64,000 nucleotides of DNA from Lumbricus rubellus. Taxonomy: Eukaryota > Annelida > Clitellata > Crassiclitellata > Lumbricidae. Made by a program: the position numbers and the translations under genes. How positions within the stretch are numbered: the first letter of the stretch is position 1; every line of letters starts with the position of its first letter. The stretch covers positions 45,209,193-45,273,192 of the forward strand of contig OX243815.1 of the NCBI GenBank assembly GCA_945859605.1, in the 5' to 3' direction. The notes under the pieces are model-generated. The model ran no database searches. It was not told the DNA's origin and saw only the letters and a list, made by a program, of their open reading frames with translations. Positions 33,201-36,419 of this stretch are shown here, one piece after another.

Positions 33201-33625
33201 ATCGTGCATCAGTGCAACCGCTTGCCCCTAGGGATTGGAAGGCAGGGTCAGCCTTATGGGTATCGAACCCGGGTCCTTCTGATTTTCACAGCCAGCACGT
33301 TACCATTCAAACATCTCCCTGCTCTACGTAATTCCGATTCTTATGCTTTGATTACAACTCTGGCAATTTGAATATATATGTAATGCTGCTGCTGCTGCTG
33401 GTGTGTTTGACATTCAGCGTGATGATGAAGAAGGAGATTCGCAAGAAGAAGATCCTTCGAGACGGAAAGGAGGAGACGATCATAACGGAGGACGTGCACA
33501 TGGTGCAGGACGAGGAGGAACCGGAAGAACTGCGCGATTCCGTTCAAATGATCATCGACCAATTCATGGAAGGAACGTCGCTTGACATTGACAGTTCGTA
33601 CCCCGGCGGCGGCCAGCACAAATAG
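2..33625 (+). CDS. ANK: Ankyrin gene, 3' part (spliced, 5' end outside window)
   Basis: Ankyrins are membrane-skeleton adaptors that link integral membrane proteins to spectrin. The ankyrin-repeat part is not in the window. Exons read: 2-241, 2523-2764, 4039-4263, 4723-4877, 8643-8854, 9483-9678, 10487-10583, 11163-11391, 11856-12189, 12511-12665, 13395-13572, 14201-14272, (15502-15732), 20147-20287, 27925-28953, 31792-32310, 32826-32874, 33418-33625. Every junction keeps frame, and the sum of exons 2-18 is an exact multiple of three ending in TAG; about 1,500 residues are encoded here. Domain order ZU5-N, ZU5-C, UPA, death domain, acidic tail matches vertebrate ANK1/2/3 and the fly/worm homologues. 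Exons are GC-rich against AT-rich introns. Exon usage in the tail after 14,200 is inferred from phase only and probably alternative. A B4GALT-like gene is nested antisense in the 20,288-27,924 intron. Confidence 0.9.
262..720 (+). repeat. Long polypyrimidine tract (CTC/CCT-rich)
   Basis: About 450 bases are almost entirely C and T on the plus strand, built from variants of TCCTCCTC and TTCTCCT. Such mirror-like homopyrimidine runs are known candidates for triplex (H-DNA) formation. It begins about 20 bases after the first exon's donor site. Confidence 0.8.
1349..1742. mobile_element. Harbinger-like MITE, copy 1
   Basis: A 394-bp non-autonomous element. Its inverted ends share GTGTTTCCGGTAAC and the reverse complement GTTACCGGAAACAC, with the outer bases GACCTAAA at the left and TACGCC at the right. 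It is flanked by TTA (1346-1348 and 1743-1745). The 3-bp TWA-type duplication and GG/GA-starting termini fit PIF/Harbinger. The interior contains no transposase frame. It has the same orientation as the copy at 3195, and the copy at 23410 is inverted. Confidence 0.8.
2523..2764 (+). CDS. ANK: Ankyrin exon 2: pre-ZU5 linker
   Basis: Acceptor TTTCCAG|GAC, donor TCAGG|GTAGAG, phases 0 in and 2 out. It encodes about 80 residues, ending [18 protein letters not shown] and then RQPIYSG. Vertebrate ankyrins have the matching stretch ending in 'DNVALSSSPIHSG' immediately before the first ZU5 strand, so identification is firm. The residues PDNVALNRQ in particular mark this as the lead-in to ZU5-N. Confidence 0.88.
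3195..3606. mobile_element. Harbinger-like MITE, copy 2
   Basis: A 412-bp element beginning GGCCTAAAAAAATGTTGTG and ending TTTTTTTTACGCC, flanked by TGA (3192-3194 and 3607-3609). It is nearly identical over most of its length to copy 1, including the internal segment ACTATCCGAAAAAGTATACC. It has no coding capacity. Confidence 0.82.
3728..3934 (+). repeat. tRNA-derived SINE (family 1), copy 1
   Basis: The head carries a pol III A box TGGTGTAGTGG (3737-3747) and B box GGTTCGAATCC (3773-3783) at tRNA spacing. The body contains CAGTGTCCGCTCTGCATTCG and GAGCGCCTCTGAG, and the tail is CACTATAAGAAGTGCACATA followed by CAAACAA. It is not a functional tRNA: the stems do not close. Other copies are at 10904, 13151 and, inverted, 12793; numerous tail fragments are in this window. 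Confidence 0.88.
4039..4263 (+). CDS. ANK: Ankyrin exon 3: ZU5-N, first half
   Basis: Acceptor CTCTAAAG|G, donor TTGG|GTAGAA, phases 2 to 2. It encodes [18 protein letters not shown], then [20 protein letters not shown], then [20 protein letters not shown]. These are the defining ZU5-N strands of ankyrin. The Asp-Ala-Arg triplet in VDARGG is kept; in human ankyrins it is part of the spectrin-binding surface, so spectrin binding is probably conserved. Confidence 0.95.
4264..4722. repeat. Intron filled with GAT/GAC trinucleotide repeats
   Basis: From about 4334 to 4680 the intron is an imperfect (GAT)n/(GAC)n microsatellite with GTGATGAT and TTTGTGATTATT variants, reaching within 45 bases of the next acceptor. 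The Met/Thr-rich open frame across it is an artefact of the repeat. Confidence 0.85.
4723..4877 (+). CDS. ANK: Ankyrin exon 4: ZU5-N, second half
   Basis: Acceptor TTCTTCTAG|G, donor GAAG|GTGAAG, phases 2 to 1. It encodes [20 protein letters not shown] and [13 protein letters not shown], then a divergent loop [17 protein letters not shown]. Human ankyrin has GPVIVEIPHF..RG.ERE..VLRSENG.TWKEH at the same place. The loop length is close to that in vertebrates but the sequence is not conserved. Confidence 0.95.
5100..5570. repeat. Minisatellite with self-complementary motif
   Basis: About ten degenerate units alternate TTATCTTTTATCTTTTGAAA-type and ATCATGTGAAACATGTAGT-type segments, about 50-60 bases per pair. 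The words CATGTGAAACATG and AAACACGTAGTG make partly palindromic units. Both strands stay open for 70-80 codons as a by-product. Confidence 0.75.
5890..6150. repeat. Short-unit tandem array (TTCTTATGTCTG)
   Basis: Roughly fourteen units of 17-19 bases read TTCTTATGTCTGTTCTTGT with T/C and length variants. All three plus frames stay open and give Cys/Leu/Phe/Val-rich false proteins. Confidence 0.8.
6478..6700 (-). repeat. Degenerate interspersed repeat related to the SINE tail
   Basis: Contains the recurring words TTATATAGAGGCTCTTAAAG, CCTACTCAGGAGCGC and, further on, TCCAGATGAATGGTCC and CGTTGTCTGGCAG. The same order of words recurs at 14,470-14,710, so this is a dispersed repeat longer than the SINE tail alone. 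No coding function is assigned to the following short open frame at 6717-6947. Confidence 0.6.
8643..8854 (+). CDS. ANK: Ankyrin exon 5: end of ZU5-N and start of ZU5-C
   Basis: Acceptor TTCCGTTAG|AT, donor TTACAG|GTAGTT, phases 1 to 0. It encodes [20 protein letters not shown], then [13 protein letters not shown], then [20 protein letters not shown] and [10 protein letters not shown]. Human ankyrin reads [44 protein letters not shown]. The junction codon is GAT (Asp), as in human 'LDSPEDL'. The donor is followed by five further copies of the same donor in a 16-bp tandem repeat. Confidence 0.95.
8851..8942 (+). repeat. 16-bp tandem repeat duplicating the exon 5 donor site
   Basis: The unit ACAGGTAGTTTTAATT starts at 8851 and repeats at 8867, 8883, 8899 (TTTTCATT variant) and 8915, with a partial unit at 8931. 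Each unit contains CAG|GTAG, the same donor used by exon 5, so six near-identical 5' splice sites lie in a row. Confidence 0.9.
8943..9482. other. Intron, AT-rich, nothing recognised
   Basis: AT-rich spacer with ACGTATGT/ACATACGT words near 8985-9060. No exon, SINE or inverted-repeat element was recognised. Confidence 0.5.
9483..9678 (+). CDS. ANK: Ankyrin exon 6: ZU5-C core
   Basis: Acceptor TGTCGTAG|GCT, phase 0 in, phase 1 out. It encodes [20 protein letters not shown], then [20 protein letters not shown], then [20 protein letters not shown] and LCSMN. Human is [23 protein letters not shown], an almost exact match. The only donor that keeps frame with exon 7 is AACG|GTTGGT, weaker than the other donors of this gene; GTAGTG four bases downstream would shift the frame. 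Confidence 0.92.
9679..10486. other. Intron, AT-rich, nothing recognised
   Basis: AT-rich intron with TTAATTAA-type words and (TA)n at 10,320-10,333. No coding, tRNA-like or terminal-inverted-repeat structure was recognised. Confidence 0.5.
10487..10583 (+). CDS. ANK: Ankyrin exon 7: ZU5-C to UPA junction
   Basis: Acceptor ATTTCCAG|CG, donor GCCAG|GTGAGC, phases 1 to 2. It encodes [18 protein letters not shown], then [14 protein letters not shown]. The human counterpart is TPAQWEDITGTTPLTF.NECVSFTTNVSAR. It is too short for a simple open-frame search and is visible only through homology and phase. The true frame differs from the longer open frame overlapping it at 10,506. Confidence 0.94.
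10584..11162. other. Intron with TTAGGG-like imperfect tract and a SINE
   Basis: At about 10,650-10,745 there is an imperfect run of CTAACYCYAA words such as AACCCTAACCCTAGC. It is too irregular to be a telomere array. A family-1 SINE follows at 10,904-11,128. Confidence 0.65.
10904..11128 (+). repeat. tRNA-derived SINE (family 1), copy 2
   Basis: Same A box (TGGTGTTGTGG variant), B box with a small duplication (GGTTCGAGGTTCGAACCC) and tail (CGCTATAACAAGTACACATT) as copy 1. It ends about 35 bases before the exon 8 acceptor. It is inverted relative to the copy at 12,793-13,010. Confidence 0.87.
11163..11391 (+). CDS. ANK: Ankyrin exon 8: UPA domain, first part
   Basis: Acceptor CTGTTGCAG|G, donor GTTGAG|GTAATC, phases 2 to 0. 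It encodes [20 protein letters not shown], then [13 protein letters not shown], then [20 protein letters not shown] and [11 protein letters not shown]. Human has [30 protein letters not shown], so the UPA assignment is secure. A 180-bp GT-rich microsatellite starts ten bases after the donor. Confidence 0.95.
11402..11584. repeat. GT-rich microsatellite next to a splice donor
   Basis: (GT)n interrupted by CTGT and TTTGT, about 180 bases, in the intron directly after exon 8. The Cys/Val open frames across it are artefacts. Confidence 0.9.
11690..11830 (+). repeat. SINE-tail fragments, two in tandem
   Basis: Contains GGGAGCGCCTCTGGAAT, GAAGAGGCGCTATATAAATT and CTCAGAATGAACGAACGAAT, followed by a second partial copy with GAAGAGGCGCTACATAAATC. 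These are the same words as in other tail repeats. The second copy ends about 25 bases before the exon 9 acceptor. Confidence 0.7.
11856..12189 (+). CDS. ANK: Ankyrin exon 9: end of UPA and linker
   Basis: Acceptor TTTCATAG|GTG, donor GAAC|GTGAGT, phases 0 to 1. It encodes [16 protein letters not shown], then [20 protein letters not shown], then [20 protein letters not shown] and TLPSSSS. Human reads VLEGKPIYVDCFGNL..FKENRLPLFVKVRD..GRLSFMKEPKST..ICNLNITLP. After UPA comes a short Ser-rich stretch and a likely coiled segment [14 protein letters not shown]. The huge vertebrate inter-domain exon is absent. Confidence 0.95.
12511..12665 (+). CDS. ANK: Ankyrin exon 10: death domain, first half
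   Basis: Acceptor TCTGCTCAG|TG, donor GAACAG|GTATGT, phases 1 to 0. It encodes [20 protein letters not shown], then [20 protein letters not shown], then [12 protein letters not shown]. The pattern RL..IAE.L..DW..LA..L.....DI..I matches helices 1-4 of ankyrin death domains (human [20 protein letters not shown]). Confidence 0.94.
12793..13010 (-). repeat. tRNA-derived SINE (family 1), inverted copy
   Basis: Reverse orientation of the 3728 and 10904 copies: starts with the reverse of the tail (TGTTTGTATGTGCACTTTTC) and ends with the reverse of the head (CACCACCGCGCCCCA). It lies in the intron that splits the death domain, 140 bases from a direct-orientation copy at 13,151-13,371, so the two can pair as a hairpin. 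Confidence 0.88.
13151..13371 (+). repeat. tRNA-derived SINE (family 1), copy 3
   Basis: A box TGGTGTAATGG and B box GGTTCGAATCC, with the standard body and tail CGCTATAACAAGTGCACATA then CAAACAAAC. It ends about 24 bases before the exon 11 acceptor, so the SINE tail lies in the branch-point and pyrimidine-tract zone of that acceptor. Confidence 0.9.
13395..13572 (+). CDS. ANK: Ankyrin exon 11: death domain, second half
   Basis: Acceptor CTCTTCGCAG|GCA, donor CTCAG|GTGAAT, phases 0 to 1. It encodes [20 protein letters not shown], then [20 protein letters not shown], then [19 protein letters not shown]. Human has [36 protein letters not shown] at the same place. From this exon's 3' end on, every internal exon is phase 1 to 1 until 32,310. 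Confidence 0.94.
13573..14200. other. Intron, C-run and SINE-tail fragment
   Basis: Holds a C homopolymer-like run at about 13,873-13,900 and a minus-strand SINE-tail fragment at about 14,030-14,085 (TTATATAGCACCTCTTCAAG, CCCACTCAGAGGCACTCCC). No exon seen. Confidence 0.6.
14201..14289 (+). CDS. ANK: Ankyrin exon 12: cassette or alternative terminal exon
   Basis: Acceptor ACTTTTCCAG|GT, phase 1. It reads [21 protein letters not shown] and then EPI. Two ends are possible. Spliced at GATCG|GTGAGG (14,272) it is a 72-base exon in phase 1 out. Read through the donor it continues EPIGEEDD and stops at TAA (14,287-14,289), with an AATAAA 59 bases later. The short form would end the protein directly after the death domain. 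No homology is seen in these 24-30 residues. Confidence 0.7.
14348..14353 (+). promoter_or_regulatory. Poly(A) signal AATAAA after exon 12
   Basis: Canonical AATAAA 59 bases downstream of the exon 12 read-through stop codon, followed within about 100 bases by a GT-rich stretch (GGTGTGTGGTGTATTGTGTA at about 14,428). This is a normal arrangement for cleavage and polyadenylation and supports a short isoform, though a chance match in AT-rich DNA is possible. Confidence 0.5.
14470..14710 (-). repeat. Dispersed repeat related to the SINE tail
   Basis: Begins TTTATATAGCGCTTCTTCAA, then CCTACTCAGAGGTGCTCCC, GACTTGAGCGACTTATAA, CATTCCAGATAGCGGGAC and CTCGGTGTTGTCTGGTAGAA. It matches 6478-6700 over its whole length in word order, so it is a true family rather than a SINE fragment only. 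Confidence 0.7.
15486..15732 (+). CDS. Candidate ankyrin exon 13 (internal cassette or alternative first exon)
   Basis: GC-rich island in an AT-rich intron. From ATG 15,486 it reads [20 protein letters not shown], then basic [17 protein letters not shown], then [17 protein letters not shown] and a Ser/Arg segment, ending at CCCAG|GTATAC in phase 1. That phase fits the next acceptors at 20,147 and 27,925. If internal, the best acceptor is TTTTCGAAG|AT (start 15,502), giving 231 bases, phase 1 to 1. If it is a first exon, it would start a small C-terminal ankyrin isoform. No domain, signal peptide or membrane segment is visible. Confidence 0.45.
15838..15960 (+). repeat. 21-bp tandem repeat
   Basis: Six units of AATAGTTTGTGTTTCACCAC with single-base changes, about 100 bases after the candidate exon 13. 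Confidence 0.85.
15961..18374. other. Ankyrin intron, repeat fragments
   Basis: AT-rich. It holds a minus-strand SINE-tail fragment at about 16,684-16,770 (TTTATATAGCGCCTCTTCAA) and a degenerate direct repeat at about 17,455-17,645 with words GTTCTAGAATCA and AAAGGGTG. No convincing exon. Confidence 0.55.
18375..19083. mobile_element. Foldback element with two identical 136-bp inverted arms
   Basis: Left arm 18,375-18,510 begins GCATCTTAAGTCACTGATTC; right arm 18,948-19,083 ends with its exact reverse complement. Compared base by base, the arms match over all 136 positions. The 437-base spacer is AT-rich with (ATAATA)n and two copies of AAGTCCCTGAGGGAT. I see no flanking target duplication and no open frame. 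It could be a MITE-like foldback or a recent palindromic duplication. Confidence 0.85.
19084..20146. other. Ankyrin intron, short tandem repeats only
   Basis: Contains a 14-base tandem AAAAGCAGTGTTAA (about 19,138-19,192) and a CTCT/TCTG run at about 20,050-20,112 just before the next exon's acceptor region. Nothing else recognised. Confidence 0.5.
20147..20287 (+). CDS. ANK: Ankyrin exon 14: acidic/ERIE-repeat cassette
   Basis: Acceptor TTTTTCCAG|TT with a strong pyrimidine tract, donor GAGA|GTAAGT (consensus), phases 1 to 1, 141 bases. It encodes [20 protein letters not shown], seven Asp in a row, then [19 protein letters not shown], a charged repeat likely to form a helix or be disordered. 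Both splice sites are strong and the phase fits, so this is probably a real optional exon of the tail. Confidence 0.7.
21130..21210 (+). repeat. SINE-tail fragment
   Basis: Words TTCTTCGCACGGGAGCACCT, CTGATTAGGTTGTCGG, GAGGCGATTTGTAAATCTG. Orthologous positions are about 39,660-39,745 and 53,885-53,950 in units B and C, so this fragment predates the duplication. Confidence 0.65.
21623..23125 (-). CDS. B4GALT: Beta-1,4-galactosyltransferase-like (GT7) with PAN-like domain, copy A
   Basis: Single-exon protein of 500 residues. Type II topology: short basic N-terminus, membrane segment about 18-32 ([15 protein letters not shown]), then a stem of three 21-residue repeats (47-108), each with an NFS glycosylation sequon. 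Catalytic domain about 185-410: [10 protein letters not shown] (196-205), FNKA (236-239), metal-binding DVD (262-264), FGG (298-300), GWGGEDDD (321-328), His 354. By family it transfers Gal or GalNAc from UDP-sugar onto GlcNAc-type acceptors in the Golgi. At 430-492 six cysteines (432, 451, 455, 463, 473, 480) and AWTYVK suggest a PAN/apple-like domain, unusual for this family. The start has a good context (ACAATGG). It lies antisense in an ankyrin intron and looks intact. Confidence 0.88.
   Translation of the reverse strand: MVKRTCSRRVLKSYLRRTFVVVTMISCISLWYQEAMRQSPAWEFQVNFSHVKIHHLTSKKPFLVTPSNFSNVKIRNPTSKNPLLARPSNFSHVKVHHPTSKNPLLLSPSPVNPKYMEPIKEYHSEERYLCKQKMVNTTEVNWCPCIAPSLQGRVFVNMIDDNDWDHIVETVGNDILVGGEWKPEDCVSHTRLAIVIPCRDREHHLRVLLRHLIPILKRQQVHFRVFVVDQRYPAVFNKAASINIGFLEAAKRFSFDCVIFHDVDMILEDDWCLMTCGPQPRHQARSVDKFNYSLYTSFGGVVSIKPQLFRMINGYPLRYFGWGGEDDDMWSRVSHISRIYKPPPEICRYSTIPHGSDTMNQVNRKRYALIKIGHEQNANHSFEGLSDLDYEINDVQLTPLFTRFEADINVTKLSSYYPSHPISQYRRSAGKCLDSDAIMMSGGGIISWNACRFLCDTLSKKPCLGFSHRRGICTIIHAACTLTRKGHAWTYVKEGNPWEM
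23410..23834. mobile_element. Harbinger-like MITE, copy 3 (inverted)
   Basis: A 425-bp element, GGCCTTTAAAAAAATGTTG at the left and TTTTTAAGGCC at the right, with TTA on both sides (23,407-23,409; 23,835-23,837). Unit B has the empty site CCCATTATTATCAAG at about 42,176-42,190, and unit C has it too, proving insertion and a 3-bp duplication. It is in reverse orientation to copies 1 and 2. Confidence 0.92.
23938..24600. mobile_element. hAT-like non-autonomous element, 663 bp
   Basis: Ends CAGGGACGTAACTAGG and CTAGTTACGTCACTG; exact 8-bp target duplication TCACCATC (23,930-23,937; 24,601-24,608). The empty site is present in unit C near 56,283. Inside, the segment AGCCCCAGCGACCAGCGCAT and following bases to CAAATGGAGCCATTTTTAGG occur twice (about 24,150-24,210 and 24,370-24,434). 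No transposase. Confidence 0.92.
24842..25019 (-). repeat. tRNA-derived SINE family 2, copy in unit A
   Basis: On the minus strand: A-box-like GGCCAGCGTGCTGG, then GATTGTAAACTCAGAGGTC and B box GGATTCAAATCC (24,959-24,970), followed by body words GCATTTGCTTCAAGATTTC. Other copies are at 43,747-43,937 (minus) and 57,003-57,170 (plus). The head differs from family 1. Confidence 0.75.
27925..28953 (+). CDS. ANK: Ankyrin exon 15: NQ-P repeat and C-terminal modules
   Basis: Acceptor ATGTGCAG|TT, donor AAGAG|GTAAAG, phases 1 to 1, 343 codons. Residues about 9-140 are a tandem pentapeptide array ([20 protein letters not shown]). Then comes [20 protein letters not shown] and an acidic region with two copies of a module: [20 protein letters not shown] and [20 protein letters not shown]. 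Vertebrate ankyrin tails have an equivalent DEHGHTVVKKVTRK motif, so this is the ankyrin C-terminal regulatory region. It is probably disordered except for the modules. Confidence 0.85.
27945..28352 (+). repeat. Coding 15-bp tandem repeat (NQ-x-P pentapeptides)
   Basis: About 27 units of the type CAATCAGGACCCAAC or CAATCAGGAGCCAGC, in frame, giving N/K-Q-D/E/Q/G-P-T/A. Unit length stays exactly 15 bases so the frame never breaks. All three frames of both strands stay long because the repeat lacks stops. Confidence 0.93.
29115..29241. mobile_element. Small terminal-inverted-repeat element
   Basis: Begins AGGACATTACCCCC and ends GGGTAATGTCCT, with internal CCATTACCCCCC and GGTATTGGCAGGGGG, so the 127 bases can fold. 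No clear target duplication was found. Confidence 0.6.
29643..30483. mobile_element. hAT-like element with TTGCGC subterminal repeats
   Basis: Ends AGGGCCCCCAGAAATTTGCG and CGCGAATTTCTGGGGGCCCT, 841 bases. Flanks are TAATGAAT (29,635-29,642) and AAATGAAT (30,484-30,491), 7 of 8 matching. Both ends are packed with the short word TTGCGCA/T (about four on the left, at least seven on the right), like the subterminal transposase sites of hAT elements. No transposase frame. Confidence 0.8.
30964..31336. mobile_element. hAT-like MITE (Charlie-type ends)
   Basis: Ends CAGCGGTTCCCAACC and GGTTGGGAACCACTG, exact 8-bp duplication TGTTAAGG (30,956-30,963; 31,337-31,344). Such ends are characteristic of the Charlie/Tip100 side of hAT. 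The interior has repeated GTGGCCCGCCAGGCCTCA words and no coding frame. Confidence 0.94.
31640..31730 (-). repeat. SINE-tail repeat with ATTC run
   Basis: (TTCA)n followed by TTTCGAGAATTTATATAGCG, CCTCTTCAAGAAACC, TACTCAGAGGCGTTCCCAG. The closest match is 53,500-53,585. It lies about 60 bases before the exon 16 acceptor. Confidence 0.75.
31792..32310 (+). CDS. ANK: Ankyrin exon 16: duplicated C-terminal modules
   Basis: Acceptor TTCTTTTCAG|TG, donor ATTCCG|GTGAGT, phases 1 to 1, 173 codons. The junction codon GTG gives [17 protein letters not shown]. Two tandem modules follow: [20 protein letters not shown] with KRVVVEG, and [20 protein letters not shown] with ERVVLEG, separated by an acidic and Met/Arg-rich linker. 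Human ankyrins carry one or two related motifs (EEYIDEHGHTVVKKVTRK). The high GC and intact frame mark this as a strongly constrained exon. Confidence 0.9.
32424..32497. mobile_element. TTAA-flanked mini-element (piggyBac-like)
   Basis: A 74-base insertion between TTAA (32,420-32,423) and TTAA (32,498-32,501). The left end CCCTTTTGTTACAG and the reverse of the right end CCCTTACGCTACGG agree at most positions. TTAA duplication with CCC-starting ends is the piggyBac pattern. Too short to encode anything. Confidence 0.7.
32826..32874 (+). CDS. ANK: Ankyrin exon 17: 49-base micro-exon
   Basis: Acceptor CTCTTGCAG|GA, donor GCAAC|GTGAGT, phases 1 to 2. It encodes [16 protein letters not shown] and two bases of the next codon. 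This exon converts phase 1 to phase 2 and is required for the last exon to be read in frame, which is strong support despite its size. Confidence 0.85.
33185..33325 (-). repeat. tRNA-like repeat (possible third SINE family)
   Basis: The minus strand contains AACGTGCTGGCTGTGAAAAT and B-box-like GGGTTCGATACC at tRNA spacing. It lies in the last ankyrin intron. It is degenerate, and only this copy is in the window. Confidence 0.55.
33418..33625 (+). CDS. ANK: Ankyrin exon 18: C-terminus
   Basis: Acceptor GACATTCAG|C in phase 2, stop TAG 33,623-33,625. It encodes [21 protein letters not shown], then [20 protein letters not shown], then [20 protein letters not shown] and YPGGGQHK. It contains a last degenerate copy of the tail module ([19 protein letters not shown]). 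The frame is fixed by exon 17; an upstream in-frame ATG at 33,368 is intronic. Confidence 0.88.
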
Positions 33626-36419
33626 CGCCGTCATCGCCTCGTGTACACTGTACAGTCCAGGTCTGTAGCTGGTGGTAGTCAGGGACTCTCCGCCGCCTCT
33701 TCCGCTGTTTTTGGTTACATATTTCGTTATGGAAACGTAGCATTTGACAATTCTAGAATTCTCGACGGGAGCGCGAGCGTTTGACGGCGAAAGAGAGAGA
33801 TCGCGAGAGATGATGATGTTGTCGGTCGGCTTCTGTGTTACGAAAACTGATTGCACTGAAATAATTCGAAACACTTGATTGATAGGCGTACGACGTGTTT
33901 GATTGATCTTCTTTTTTCTAACGGTTCTGCAGTTCAAACGTTTGAACATTTTGAAATGTGTAGTTACAGAGAAACATGTTTCTTTTTTAAAATTAGGTCT
34001 GGTTTCAGATCCTTCTAAAATCTTTAGCGGCCAGAGCTAATATTTCGATTTCTGCACTGCTTGCTTTTAACAGCCAGAAAACTTTTGCTACATTTCAACG
34101 GTACATTTTTCACAGTTGTTTTATAGAAATGTTCAACAGTTACTTTCGTTTACTTCTAAACGTGTATGTTCGATAAAAGTAATTATGTTACTTGCCAATC
34201 TTGAGTGAATCTAGCAAGTTTTTAATTTGTGTTTCAAAAATTCTTATTGTGTACCCTCTTGTGCCAGAGTACTTGTGCACAAGTGATCATTGTTCAACTT
34301 ATCCAGTTATCTTGTTCCTGGCAGAAAAAATAAGCCAAGAGATTTATCTATTAAATGTAAAACAGTGAGGAGTGTTGTGTTGCTGAAAGTGTTATCACTG
34401 CTCTCAACCAGTCATGCGGCTCTTGCCTTAGAATGGCAAATCAGAAAACTGGATGTGTTTTCAGAATCAGTATATTACTGTCTAAGGACTAATTCATGTT
34501 CGTTGCAAGGTTGAATAAGCGATGATTTAGATGTAAAACATGATTATTATCACTGATTATGAGATTGGTGCTGTAAGTATAGGGTTGGCGGTGCAACCAA
34601 TTGTAGCTGCTAGCTTGAAGTTGTGATCTAAAAAAATCTCCAATGAATTAATAATAATAGTCTACAGCCGTCTTCAAATTTCCCAGATACACTCTCCGAA
34701 TTTTATACATTCTTCTCCCATGTTCCCTAATGTGCAGCTATTTCACATTTGTCCATCGAGCTATGTATTCAGGGCTGAAAGTGAGCCGGGTCTCAGACCC
34801 GGCATTCATTTGTTGGCGCTTGAATAAACACTGGTATTTAGCACCATTTGGCCCGAAGAGACCCGGCAATTTTTTCAAACCACTTTCAGCCCTGTATGTA
34901 TTTATATAGCACCTGTGTAATTCATGTGCAATTTAAATATCTTACAGCTCTTCATCTCCTTGCTTGCATCCTCCATAGTGAATCTCTACCTGATTTTCTA
35001 CAATAATTGTTCATCTTAAAGTTCCTTTGCCCTGAACTATATACAATAAGCTTTGATTTTGCAATTGAACACAAGTTGTTTTCATTGGTTACTTCCTAAG
35101 ATGACTTCGGTTTGTTATTCGATTTTCCGATTTACTGCAGAAGAGTTACCGTAATTGAAATAGAATTAAGACTGTGCTGACACCATGTGCAGATGATATT
35201 CTGTTTTTTAACTGTTTTGCAACCTTTTCACTGTTTGGCTGTTCACTTATATTTCGAATTTGTTGTTCCAGAGGGGTTTGTAGCTGCTACGAAGCTGCTT
35301 TTTGGTGTGAGCAGTCTTTCAAACTTTTAAACTTTTAAGTTATATTGTCAGCACCTTCATCTCTCTAAATGTTCTCAGTTCATTTTTGCAGACGTTATTA
35401 TATAAGGTTGATTTTTCCGAATTTTTAACAGTTAAGTCGTTATTTTCAGCTGGTTTATTTGTGCCATAGCTGCTTACTTAGTGCATACTACAGGACATTA
35501 TGATTTAAAATTATCGAAAAATCAGAAATCGTTAATTGAAAAATTAGTACAAATTTTGATGATGTTACTTGTATGTCTAAAAATAATAATGCTTACTTAT
35601 GCCTGAAGCTGTATTTTAAGAAATGAAATAATACTAACTTTAATAAAACAAAGTAGTAAGAATAACTAAATATTGAACACTCACAGTAATATTAAGGATT
35701 TGTTGCTTTTTGAAAACTAATGCTTTGATTCAAAATGCAATTGATAAGCTAATATTGAAATGACATACTGACTGACTGATTAACTAAGCTTACTTTGCTT
35801 GTCAAGTCTAATGGATGGGTTCAACATTGAAGCTTTGCCTGTTTATGTAAAAACCTTAACTGTTTATGATATCTGATTAATTCATTTTTGAAATTTCGAT
35901 TTGTTTTTAAATAATTAATGATCAGTTTGCTTCATTAATTCGTATATAATTATGTTTCGATGCACGTTTACAACTCTACATGTTGGATTTTGTGTACCGT
36001 TGGCAAAAGTTTGTCGGACTAACTAATAATGCAATTTTGATTCATTCATATCTTCATTTATTGGCTTTGTACTTGTGACCTGCGTAGTAGTTTTTCACTT
36101 GCTGTAAAAATTTTTGAGCTTGTACGAAGGCTTTCTCATGCTTTCTTTCGGTCGTATAGGTTTCACTGTTCTCTTTTTTGGCAATTTGGAAATTTTTACG
36201 GCCTGTTTCTGAAAACTAAGCATTCATTGGGCACTGCTGAAAAATTTAACGGACAGCAAAAATTCCAATATATCTTTTCTGTATTACAATTATACTTCTC
36301 TATGCAACGAAGATATTAGAGTCTTTAGAAAGACTCCAATATCTTTGTATGCATCACGTTCTTTACAGTCATATCACAATAATTATGAAGTCTTTTAAAA
36401 TATTTGATGTTTGGCAGGG
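33626..36419. other. Ankyrin 3' UTR and intergenic spacer
   Basis: No clear AATAAA is seen in the first kilobase after the stop, so the 3' end of the transcript is unresolved. A hAT-like MITE lies at 34,770-34,894. The rest is AT-rich and shows no exon, SINE or duplication-unit sequence until about 36,420. Confidence 0.55.
34770..34894. mobile_element. hAT-like MITE, 125 bp
   Basis: Ends CAGGGCTGAAAGTGAGCC and AAACCACTTTCAGCCCTG; exact 8-bp duplication TATGTATT (34,762-34,769; 34,895-34,902). Internal GCCGGGTCTCAGACCCGGC makes a second hairpin. Confidence 0.93.
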
